From the NCBI GenBank assembly GCA_002238415.1, contig MPMI01000002.1, positions 124,001 through 188,000 on the forward strand: a stretch of 64,000 nucleotides of DNA, read 5' to 3'. Position 1 is the first letter of the stretch, and every line of letters begins with the position of its first letter. This document shows positions 17,038 through 24,494 of the stretch, piece after piece. Origin of the DNA: Desulfurellaceae bacterium bin18 (GTDB lineage Bacteria; Desulfobacterota; Binatia; Bin18). Position numbers and translations under genes: made by a program. The notes under the pieces were generated by a model. It did no database searches. It had not been told where the DNA came from and saw nothing but the letters and a program-made list of their open reading frames with translations.

Positions 17038-18351
17038 TTATGGCAGATAGGTAGAACGGAACTGAGTGGGGACGACGTTTGAACGGACCGTCACTAACTC
17101 ATGACCGTCGTTCCCATTCTCAAAGCGTAAGACTGCACCAATAAACTGCTGCGGTGCCTGCGTCGGGATGAGACGCTCTTCGCTGAAAATACTACTTGAA
17201 ATAGTCAGGGTCAGCTCTTTATTTTCACCCGGAGCAATCGGCCCGTCCGGCTGGACTTCGAGGCGACCAACAAAATCACTCGGCCCAGCTTTGGCCTGTT
17301 CGGCTTCAGGTCCGTTCACGAAGGTCGCCATCGCCATAGTCAGTTGCTTGAGTTCGATGTCGCTCTCGATAACATTCGTCACCTGGACCTTCATCTCAAG
17401 CGTTTCACTCGCTTCGTCATACGTCGCCTCGCTGGCCCGAGCCTCGGCCATTTTCTCGCCGGAAGAAATGAATTCCGGTGTAAACCAGTCCGTTTGCTGA
17501 GGCCAGCGAACTGGCGCATTTGATGTGGCATACGTCCAACCGACCACCAGCATCACCAAGGTCACGCCCACGATAACATTCATCCACATATGGTCGCGGG
17601 GCGTGATGAGGCCAATATCGGGGGCATCATCGTTCACGGGAAGCTGGACAGTCACGGCGAGATTGGTCACCGTTCTTTTATTCGTCGTCCAGTACAGTAT
17701 CCAGGCCACCCCCAGGACAAATCCGGCAAACGACCACCACCAGACAAACGCACCTCCATAGGTGCTGAGTTCGATCGTCTCACCAGACATCAGGGTGAGT
17801 GGGAAGGAGAACGGCTCGTCACTCGGTTTGACGCTCACCCACTCGCCAGGTCCAATCAGTGTACCGGTCCCATAGACGGCGATACCGGGATGCACATGCC
17901 AGTCCCCAGGCTCTTTGCCAACAAGCTCCATTTCAAACTCGTAAATGCCCCCCTTTTGGGCAAAAAACGAGCCGATCGCAGCCGTTCCATTGACAAAACG
18001 CTCTTTAAGCACAAAGACCGGTCCGGGAACGACCGGCATGATGGAAGCAATTTCCGGCGTCTCCAGCGTATGCGGCCAAGTCTCGAGGATTTTGACCGAG
18101 CCCGTCACCTTGACCGGCTCTCCAACCTCGATTTCAGTCGGCGACACGCTGACGTTGAAGAAAGCCGTTGTCATGTTTTTCAAGAACGGTTCGTCTGCCG
18201 CCTCACCGTGGGCAGCGACGTTCGGCGGATTGGCAAGGACAACGGCCAGTATGACGCATAGCACGCCAAAAAGAGTAAACGTGTCCAGCATCTCATATCT
18301 ATTGGAGGACACGTTTACTCTTTCACTGCCAAGCACGAATCGCCTACCCAT
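17038..18351 (-). CDS. pmoB: Copper membrane monooxygenase subunit B (PmoB/AmoB homologue)
   Basis: 437 residues. A long N-terminal leader with a hydrophobic stretch (about 22-41) ends at AHGEAADEPF, so mature PmoB starts at His48. Two cupredoxin-like periplasmic domains flank two membrane helices (about 197-217 and 258-276). The copper-B ligands His48, His152 and His154 (DWHVHPG) keep exactly the 104/106-residue spacing of Methylococcus pMMO (His33, His137, His139). AGGAGG seven bases before ATG 18351 supports that start, overlapping the upstream gene by 8 bases. ATG 18291 (Met21) is an alternative lying in the loop of a 17-bp hairpin. The subunit resembles hydrocarbon-oxidising CuMMOs as much as methane or ammonia enzymes; the substrate is not fixed by sequence. 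Confidence 0.92.
   Translation of the reverse strand: MGRRFVLGSERVNVSSNRYEMLDTFTLFGVLCVILAVVLANPPNVAAHGEAADEPFLKNMTTAFFNVSVSPTEIEVGEPVKVTGSVKILETWPHTLETPEIASIMPVVPGPVFVLKERFVNGTAAIGSFFAQKGGIYEFEMELVGKEPGDWHVHPGIAVYGTGTLIGPGEWVSVKPSDEPFSFPLTLMSGETIELSTYGGAFVWWWSFAGFVLGVAWILYWTTNKRTVTNLAVTVQLPVNDDAPDIGLITPRDHMWMNVIVGVTLVMLVVGWTYATSNAPVRWPQQTDWFTPEFISSGEKMAEARASEATYDEASETLEMKVQVTNVIESDIELKQLTMAMATFVNGPEAEQAKAGPSDFVGRLEVQPDGPIAPGENKELTLTISSSIFSEERLIPTQAPQQFIGAVLRFENGNDGHELVTVRSNVVPTQFRSTYLP
18270..18323 (-). promoter_or_regulatory. 17-bp perfect hairpin in the 5' coding region of pmoB (attenuator-like)
   Basis: AAAGAGTAAACGTGTCC and its exact reverse complement (plus positions 18270-18286 and 18307-18323) flank a 20-base spacer. 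Read on the minus strand, the second arm runs into a short T run (TTTTT at 18272-18268), so it looks like an intrinsic terminator placed inside codons 10-27 of pmoB. The in-frame ATG at 18291 lies in the loop. It may attenuate transcription into pmoB relative to pmoCA, or control its translation. Confidence 0.6.
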
Positions 18352-18685
18352 CGGCCACCCTCCTGGTTTCGGGCTGCTCGTCCGGGAGCTGGGGCTTGGT
18401 TTCTATGACACGCAATCGGGGCTTCCGTTTGATGCGAATAACCGGACCCGTTTCCGGTGACCCGCGTCCGTCCGTCTCCACACGTTTCGATGCCGGCCAC
18501 AAAACCACCAGCCAGTAACACACAAAGGCTAAGATGCCTGCGGTAGTGACGGGCGGGGCTATTTCAGAGATATTCATGCCGTGCGCATACACGGGGGAAG
18601 GAAACAGAGACAGGCCGGCAAGAAGAGCCATGAGAACAGAGCAGACTCTTCCGTATCGGACGGACTGCTGAGGTTCGAAAGACAT
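18344..18685 (-). CDS. Small membrane protein encoded between pmoA and pmoB
   Basis: 113 residues counted from ATG 18685, which has GAGGTG just upstream; a 4-codon longer start at 18697 is possible. A signal peptide ends at SPVYA, leaving His35 as the predicted first mature residue (HGMNISE). One membrane helix (about 47-64) follows, then a basic, Pro-rich cytoplasmic tail (VIRIKRKPRLR). I recognise no family. Its place between subunits A and B, with an 8-base overlap into pmoB and 19 bases from pmoA, implies a dedicated role in assembly, copper loading or as an accessory subunit. Confidence 0.75.
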   Translation of the reverse strand: MSFEPQQSVRYGRVCSVLMALLAGLSLFPSPVYAHGMNISEIAPPVTTAGILAFVCYWLVVLWPASKRVETDGRGSPETGPVIRIKRKPRLRVIETKPQLPDEQPETRRVADG

Positions 18686-18704
18686 ACCGCACCTCATATT
18701 TGTC

Positions 18705-19508
18705 TCACACAGTTTTCAGATAGCGCCGAATCGGCCACACTGCCAGATAGCGGCCAATAAACTGACCGATCCAGTAGCCAACAAAAGCCGCCGTTCCAGC
18801 AAAGGCCAGCGAAACGTATTGCGTCTCACCCAGGAAACTCCGCAACGCGCCGCGTTCAATCAGCCGGAGGTATTCCGGGGTTTGAGAGCGGATATAGGCA
18901 ATGCCCTGAACATCAGCAACCGTCACCACATGATCCATAAAATGGGCCGGCTGGAGGAAGGCAGCTAAGGGGACGTAATTATAGGCCCACACCGCAATCG
19001 CCCACACGTGGGCGCCGATCAGCGAGGTGAGGATAAAACTCTTGGTTTTCATTAAGGTCCAGTCCATCAAGATCCCGGCGCAGACGACGGAGGCAGGCCA
19101 CACGAAGTTCATAGGGTAGGTCGCTGCGAGGTCCCACTGGAAATATCGCCCAACCCAGGCCGCAAAAAACAAGCAACACGCGGTATAGGTCGCACCAGTC
19201 GGAAAGCGCCAGGCGGCCCACTGGATGTATTGCAGCGTCGAGGGAATAATGATCGTGGCAAAAGCCGTGACCACCGGCCACCACTGCGGATCTTTCCAAT
19301 CTGTCCAGAAATCCCAGTCACCGGCAAACAACTGCTTGGTGATATCGGCGGCACCGGCCACCACGAAAATGGCCGTGGTCCAGAAGACAAGATCCCACTT
19401 CCAGTCAATCCACTTATACTTCTTGTTGAGCAGTTCTTTGAGTTCGAGCCGCCGTTGCCGTTCCGCCGCTTCTGCGAGGTCGGTTACGGTTGTGGTTTCC
19501 GTCGCCAT
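18705..19508 (-). CDS. pmoA: Copper membrane monooxygenase subunit A (PmoA/AmoA homologue)
   Basis: 267 residues, about seven membrane helices. Conserved PmoA/AmoA blocks are clear: the WDW/DWK-rich N-terminal part, FPTGATYTACCLFF, the NFVWPASV segment, and the C-terminal YIRSQTPEYLRLIERGALRSF region (read in two parts), which matches the pMMO consensus closely. ATG 19508 is preferred over GTG 19514 because GAGGAAG lies 7 bases upstream. It is 63 bases downstream of pmoC. The N-terminus has an added cytoplasmic stretch of about 30 residues rich in Glu and Arg. The sequence is of the bacterial, not archaeal, type. Confidence 0.95.
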   Translation of the reverse strand: MATETTTVTDLAEAAERQRRLELKELLNKKYKWIDWKWDLVFWTTAIFVVAGAADITKQLFAGDWDFWTDWKDPQWWPVVTAFATIIIPSTLQYIQWAAWRFPTGATYTACCLFFAAWVGRYFQWDLAATYPMNFVWPASVVCAGILMDWTLMKTKSFILTSLIGAHVWAIAVWAYNYVPLAAFLQPAHFMDHVVTVADVQGIAYIRSQTPEYLRLIERGALRSFLGETQYVSLAFAGTAAFVGYWIGQFIGRYLAVWPIRRYLKTV

Positions 19509-19571
19509 GCGCACTTCCTCTCTACACGAGGATTTTCGATCCGTTTATCGACCAGGCCCACACCGCCGTTA

Positions 19572-20420
19572 TTAGTCGGCGGCGATCGGCGACTCAAGCG
19601 AGGCTTCCGGGTTGGCATCCTCTTCGGCCTTCTCAACCTCGAACATGCGCACCAGGGTTTCACCCCACACCGCAAACATGCCGGCGGCAAGCCACCCATA
19701 AATCACAAACGGCCAGTGAAACGGAACGGAGAAAATCTCTTCAGAGATCCACAGGCTATGGCCCCACTCATTGGCGGCAACGGCCATGCATTCGAGCACG
19801 CAGGCACCGATCAGCAGAAAGAACGACCAGGGAAAGCCTTTGTCCTTCCCGTACAGCGCCGGGATATGAAAGCGGCCATAGATATAGGTCCCCACGGCCA
19901 ATATGACCGACAGCGGGAAGAAGAAGTAGAACATCGGGATATGGGTCGGGGTGAATGCCGTGTCACGCACCATGGTTTGGTGCCACGATCCATCCCAGTT
20001 CGGCCAGAAGCTGGCCATCAGATAGATAGCCAGACTCGTCGCGCCAATGAGGCTCCACAAAATCGCAATCCGGCGCGTCTCTTCGGCGGGTGAGCATTCT
20101 TGTCCTTCAATGGCCCGGCCATTCCGGATGAGCCAGCCCAACCACACTCCGCTGAATACACCTAAGACAATCAACTCACCCCAGAACAGCGTCCAGTAAT
20201 ACATCGTGAATTCAGCACTTGCCGAGTTCAGCCCGGCCGTGAACATAAAGGCGTAGTTCCAGTACCAGAAAAAGACATTGGCCAGCATGATGAGCCCACA
20301 CCCCCAGAATAGGGGATGCCAGCCGACTGACCAATCAGTCGGGTTGGCCGGGTTGCCAGTTGTCATGGAACCATCGCCGGAACTTCTCGGTGCGTTTTGG
20401 ACTGCTTGCGCTTGAGCCAT
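19572..20420 (-). CDS. pmoC: Copper membrane monooxygenase subunit C (PmoC/AmoC homologue)
   Basis: 282 residues, six or so membrane helices. Both proposed metal sites are complete: Asp143, His147 and His160 (WDGSWHQT...TPTH) for CuC, and Asn217, His221, His235 (NEWGH...PFHW) for CuD; the spacing equals that of pMMO residues Asp156/His160/His173 and Asn227/His231/His245. GAGGAGGG precedes the start. It is the first monooxygenase subunit gene in the C-A-B order shared by all bacterial CuMMOs. The catalytic membrane site is now thought to lie in this subunit, so full conservation argues for an active enzyme. Confidence 0.95.
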   Translation of the reverse strand: MAQAQAVQNAPRSSGDGSMTTGNPANPTDWSVGWHPLFWGCGLIMLANVFFWYWNYAFMFTAGLNSASAEFTMYYWTLFWGELIVLGVFSGVWLGWLIRNGRAIEGQECSPAEETRRIAILWSLIGATSLAIYLMASFWPNWDGSWHQTMVRDTAFTPTHIPMFYFFFPLSVILAVGTYIYGRFHIPALYGKDKGFPWSFFLLIGACVLECMAVAANEWGHSLWISEEIFSVPFHWPFVIYGWLAAGMFAVWGETLVRMFEVEKAEEDANPEASLESPIAAD

Positions 20421-20451
20421 ACCTATCCCTCCTCGATAGTAATAACGCTGT

Positions 20452-20463
20452 GAGTGTACACTC
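20452..20463. promoter_or_regulatory. 12-bp palindrome upstream of pmoC
   Basis: GAGTGTACACTC is a perfect 12-bp palindrome in the 50-base gap between the first 190-aa gene and pmoC, 32 bases before the pmoC ATG. It could be an operator or a small hairpin. No second copy was seen in the window. Confidence 0.3.
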
Positions 20464-20470
20464 TCTGTCT

Positions 20471-21043
20471 TTATTTCACCAGCTCTTCTCTGCCCCGAAC
20501 AGTGATCTTATAACGAATCACCGAGACCGCAAGCACGATCACCACTCCGAACACGATCAGCGCTGGTCCGACCAAAGCCTTATACCATGCCGCAACTTGA
20601 AAGGGAAATGAAAATTTGCGCGGTTCTGGTTCACCGCTGAGCCCAAGCAGGACACGCACCTCGTAGCGAAGTCCGGCCTGCACAAGGACCTCGGCGTTGG
20701 CCACGCCGCGTTCATAGACTTGTACAGGCAGGGACAGGACCGTATTCGACTGCCCGGAGCCATCTGAAGCAAGGAGTTCAACGCCAATCGGCATTTCCCA
20801 CAGATCGGGCGTCACGTCCACGACCAGGAAGGCAGTACCCACCCGTGGGATTTCTTCACAATACTCGGTGACCGGGTCAAATTGGGTCTGATAGAACGTA
20901 ATATGCAAGAGCGAGGCACCGACCTCCCGGCGGCACGGGTCTCCCGGCCCTCTGTCCCGATGCGCCCAGGACGGCACGGGAGACGCCAGGCACAGCGCCA
21001 CGACGACAGATAGAAGAAAAGGGATTCGGCGGGCGCGTCGCAT
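20471..21043 (-). CDS. Exported CuMMO-associated protein, copy 2 (PmoD-like topology)
   Basis: 190 residues: signal peptide ending PSWA, so His28 would be the first mature residue, a beta-rich periplasmic domain and one C-terminal membrane helix (about 158-178) with a basic tail. Cys37 and Cys62 have the same 25-residue spacing as in the paralogue at 16431-17003; LLHITFYQTQ and VGTAFLVVDVTPD correspond to that copy's blocks. This gene is first in the presumed operon, 50 bases before pmoC. A weak promoter-like pair (TTGTCC, 17 bases, TATCTC on the minus strand) lies in the 91-base gap upstream. Function unknown; copper delivery to the monooxygenase is a reasonable guess. Confidence 0.7.
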   Translation of the reverse strand: MRRARRIPFLLSVVVALCLASPVPSWAHRDRGPGDPCRREVGASLLHITFYQTQFDPVTEYCEEIPRVGTAFLVVDVTPDLWEMPIGVELLASDGSGQSNTVLSLPVQVYERGVANAEVLVQAGLRYEVRVLLGLSGEPEPRKFSFPFQVAAWYKALVGPALIVFGVVIVLAVSVIRYKITVRGREELVK

Positions 21044-21134
21044 CAGTCGATTCTTACGGAATTTTGGTTATTGACCAGCCGTACTGAGATAACAGGATGA
21101 GGGAGCAGGGACAACTCCAGGGCGGGAACTCGAC

Positions 21135-21986
21135 TTAGTGAAGAGAGCGGTCGATATCAACGAAAAACGACAGGAGGGCGGTATTGAGCGCGGGCCACTG
21201 CCTGTGAGACCCCGTTCCTTCACAGTATATGGTTTTGCTGTTTGCCTGACATCCCGAGTAGGCCATACAGCCGTTTTCGTCCCTGTCAACCAAACGAGAC
21301 CGACACTTGTTACACGATGCGAGCCAGGCAGCCGCCTCAGCCCCGTAGCCGGGGAAAAGATGGTCGTTGGTACTGTGCATAATCAGAGCAGACAATGTTT
21401 CGGGACACGAGAACGTTTCGAGGTCGGCCCGTCTGAACCCGGCGGCACTCGGCGCCGCCGCAGTCGGGATGTGGCGGGGGTCGTCCCAAAAAGCGGGGGG
21501 CCGGGGGACCCGTCCGCCCCCCCAAAAGCCCGGCGCATTGAAGCGCCGCCGCCCACCACACCATTTTTTGGCAATAAGCTGCGGGATCGTACCGAGTTCA
21601 TGAATGACTGCCAGCGAAAGACGGCGGGAGTCGGCATAGGCAACGACAAAGCCGGCCGTCGTTGCCTCAAAAGTCAGATTGGTCAGGCGCTCGGAGCGAA
21701 ACCGACTTGAGCCTGCCGGGGCGTAGACCATGAGAAGCGGATGAAGAATTCCTGGATTGTAGTTGGCCGGCGTCCGAACCGCATACGTAATCCCGTGGTC
21801 GGTCTGCTCGTCGTTGCTCATCCCACCGTGTCCGCTCCGTTCACCGAGCGGACACAGCTCGGCGCTGGGGTCGTTACTATACGTATGCCAGCCTAACTCG
21901 GGTGGTTCGCCTGGCAATTCAGAACATCCAGCCCCCCAGAGGACGAAGACAACGAGACAGAGTACCGGATACGGAATCCTGCTCAT
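21135..21986 (-). pseudogene. Esterase/PHB-depolymerase-like lipoprotein, probably damaged
   Basis: About 283 residues. A lipoprotein signal (LWGAGC) is followed by PHB-depolymerase/LpqC-like blocks: ITYAVRTPANYNP, PLLMVYAPAG, FVVAYADSR, LGTIPQLIAKKWC, then after a gap IPTAAAPSAAGFRRADL, LIMHSTNDHLFPGYG and a C-terminal GTGSHRQWPALN with the catalytic His region. The part between KKWC and IPTAAAP, where the GxSxG nucleophile should be, reads as Gly/Pro/Arg-rich text with no such motif in any frame, and the DNA there (about 21470-21560) is full of G and C runs. This suggests a local double frameshift or sequencing error, otherwise a true pseudogene. Start chosen at ATG 21986. Confidence 0.55.
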
Positions 21987-22114
21987 CGCTATGGGGCGAC
22001 AGTAACGTCTCTCCTCTTGTCCCAATGGCCCTCTCCTGCTTGCCGCGTCAACCCCTCTCAGTTTATACTGCCTGCTCTATCTGAGGGAACAGCAATCGGT
22101 AAGGAGGGATATAT

Positions 22115-23230
22115 ATGCTCTCGGTTTTTTCAGCCCCCAGCCACTATGTACAGGGGAAACACGCCACCGCGGCCTTGGGAACGGAAATGCAGCGTATTGG
22201 CTTGCAGGGACCCGCCTGCATCGTTGCTGGGAAAAGCGCCATTCGGCTGCTCTCGGAAGTCTGGCAGAAACATTTGAACGATGCCGGCATCACCCACGTC
22301 GTCCATCAGTTCGGGGGAGAATGCTCCTACCCTGAAATCGAACGTATTAAAGAAACGGCGCGGACGAATAAGGCTCAGGTCATTATTGGAGCGGGCGGCG
22401 GGAAGGTATTGGACGCGGCCCGTGCAGCGGCGGACGACCTTGATCTGTCCGTTGTCAACTGTCCGAGTATTGCCTCAAGTGACGCGCCGTGCAGCGCGCT
22501 GTCGGTGATCTATACGCCCGAGGGAGTATTTCAGGAATATCGCTTTTATCGGAAGAACCCTGATTTGGTTGTGGTGGACACCTCTGTTGTCGCCCAAGCT
22601 CCGGCCAGGCTGCTGGTGGCAGGGATGGGAGATGCGCTGGCCACGTGGTTCGAGGCCAAAACCTGTGTTGCCGGTCATGTCCAGAATATGCGTGGGGGAG
22701 CCTCAACGCGTAGCGCCGAAAAGCTGGCTGAGCTGTGCTACAACATCCTGGTTGAAGACGGTCCGGATGCGAAACGGGCTGTGGAACGTCACGTTGTCAA
22801 TCCAGCCCTGGAGCGGCTGGTAGAAGCCAACACCCTGCTGTCGGGTCTGGGCTTCGAGTCCTCAGGGCTTGCCGCAGCCCATGCCATCCATAACGGCCTC
22901 ACCGCAGCCCCGCTCACCCATCCCTACTATCATGGGGAAAAAGTCGCCTACGGCCTGATGGCTCAATTGGTGCTTGAAGGTCAGCCCCGCTCGGTTATCG
23001 ATCCGGTGCTGGAGTTTTCATCCGCGGTCGGCCTGCCCATTACCTTGGCCGAGATCGGGCTCAACGAGTTCCCAGAAGACATGCTTGAACAAGTGGCCGC
23101 GCGGGCAGCCGCAGAAGGAGAGACCATCCATAACGAACCGTTTGACGTGCGGCCCGACATGGTTGCTGACGCCATTCTGGCCGCAGATTCGATGGGCCGT
23201 GCCTGGCAGGATACACACACGACGGAGTAA
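22115..23230 (+). CDS. gldA: Glycerol dehydrogenase (iron/zinc-type, NAD-dependent)
   Basis: 371 residues. The dinucleotide loop GAGGGKVLD (92-100) and metal ligands Asp173 (GMGDALATWFE), His256 (GLAAAHAIHNG) and His273 (YYHGEKVAYG) match GldA, which oxidises glycerol to dihydroxyacetone with NAD. Related polyol or 1,2-diol dehydrogenases share these features, so the substrate is probable, not certain. AAGGAGGG is just upstream of the ATG. It is alone on the plus strand, divergent from the esterase-like gene and convergent with the DUF1329 gene. Confidence 0.9.
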   Translation: MLSVFSAPSHYVQGKHATAALGTEMQRIGLQGPACIVAGKSAIRLLSEVWQKHLNDAGITHVVHQFGGECSYPEIERIKETARTNKAQVIIGAGGGKVLDAARAAADDLDLSVVNCPSIASSDAPCSALSVIYTPEGVFQEYRFYRKNPDLVVVDTSVVAQAPARLLVAGMGDALATWFEAKTCVAGHVQNMRGGASTRSAEKLAELCYNILVEDGPDAKRAVERHVVNPALERLVEANTLLSGLGFESSGLAAAHAIHNGLTAAPLTHPYYHGEKVAYGLMAQLVLEGQPRSVIDPVLEFSSAVGLPITLAEIGLNEFPEDMLEQVAARAAAEGETIHNEPFDVRPDMVADAILAADSMGRAWQDTHTTE

Positions 23231-23284
23231 GACGCGCTGAGGGGACCGGCAACTGCAACGCCCGTGGTATCCTCGCTGACGCGC

Positions 23285-24123
23285 TCAGCCGTCTCCCCTC
23301 CCCTCCTCAAACACCAGCTTACCCTCGCGCTCCTGGGCCTCAATCAAGGCCCGTACTTCAGGTGACAAATTGATAGAGCGCGAGTCCGGGAATTTCCCCT
23401 CTTCGAGCGGGGGCCGCAGGTAGAATTCGTCCGGCGAGTTGAGACTCATCAGGCCCTTGGGCGGCGCCAGGAACCATTCGCGGCGCATGAAGCCCGAGCT
23501 GAAGAAAATCTTTTTATCTTCCTCCGTCCATGTCTGTGGAACAAAGCCGTGGGTCGAGGCGGACAGGAAATCAATAGACACGTCCCACCACAGATCAAAC
23601 TGAACCGCGTAGCCATGTTCCTGAAGAGCCGGGTTGGCAAGGCTCGCAATCCGAGTGTTCACAAAACTCAGATTCCCCTGTTGGTCATATTCTTCCACCC
23701 GCAAGGGAAAGAACGCATGTTGGTCAACCCAGTAGATCAGCTTATGGGCGTAGTAGTCACGTAGCCATTCGGGTTTTGGTATGGCTTCGAGCACATAGCA
23801 TTTGACCCCACCGTCTGTGGTATAGAGCGGATATTCTTTACCCATGAGGGAGAGATCTTTGGCGTCAACCTCAACATACTGCCCTTTCTCGTCGGTCAGC
23901 ACGGCGGTTTGGCGCGTCTTGGGGAAACGCACCGTCTGATACAAAACATCCGTCCCGAGAATGCGCCACGAGAACTCCCAGGCATCGCGTCCGATCAGAT
24001 TATCGAAGGTTGCGGCGCTGTTTGGTAAACGGTCTTCCCGCCGAGGTTGCGGCTGACGACGGATTCGGCGAAGCGATGGAGAATAGGCGAACATGTCTAT
24101 TTTCGTCCGGAACGTCTTATCCG
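23285..24123 (-). CDS. DUF1329 protein, 3' exon (gene split by a group II intron)
   Basis: This is the C-terminal two-thirds of a DUF1329 protein: FAYSPSLRRIRRQPQPRR, GRDAWEFSWRILGTDVLYQT, LIYWVDQHAFFPLRVEEYDQQG and the end. It aligns along its length with the intact neighbour at 27627-28985 (GRDAWEFSWRLLGTDVLYET, LIYWLDQHSFYPLRIEQYDNDN). The N-terminal part lies beyond the intron at 27044-27625. DUF1329 proteins are exported outer-membrane-associated proteins that travel with DUF1302 barrels. If the intron splices, a full protein can be made; otherwise this copy is dead. The boundary at 24123/24124 is inferred from the intron 3' end and is approximate. Confidence 0.75.
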
Positions 24124-24164
24124 GTCGGGTAGGGAAGAGGTGTTGCCACTTCTCCCCCCCCTCA

Positions 24165-24198
24165 GAACCGTGCGTGCGACTTTCACCGCACACGGCTC
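24165..24198 (-). ncRNA. Group II intron domain V
   Basis: A 34-nt hairpin beginning GAGCCGUGUGCGG and ending CACGGUUC with a GAAA-type tetraloop (GUGAAAGUC). This is the catalytic core of group II introns and is intact, with domain VI directly after it. Confidence 0.85.
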
Positions 24199-24494
24199 AA
24201 GCGGATTGTTTCGCTTCTTTGGCTTAATGTTTGACTTTAGGCCGGGATTCCAGCACAAAGACCCCTAACGGCAAAACCCCAGCGTAAAGCCAGGGTTTTA
24301 CCGAATACATTGTTGTCCCTGTTAGGTGCAGGGAACAACCATTGGAGGCGCATCCATGCACAAGCCTAGCCGTAGGTTCTCCCTGCGTCAACATCCCTTT
24401 CTGTACCGGGCACCGTGTGCCTGGTTTCGGTGTCCTCGGAAACAATGGTTGAACTCTCGTTATTGCCAAAAGCATGATGAGATGACCTGTTCCT

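Noticed and set aside
17038..18351. Calling the monooxygenase specifically methane or ammonia type
   Set aside because: The metal ligands are shared by all CuMMOs and I cannot run the phylogeny needed to choose the substrate class.
19230..20093. Plus-strand reading frame of 287 codons
   Set aside because: It is antisense across the ends of pmoA and pmoC, both of which are certain; no recognisable protein features.
21138..21710. Plus-strand reading frame of 190 codons opposite the esterase-like gene
   Set aside because: The minus frame has a lipoprotein signal and family blocks; the plus frame has neither.
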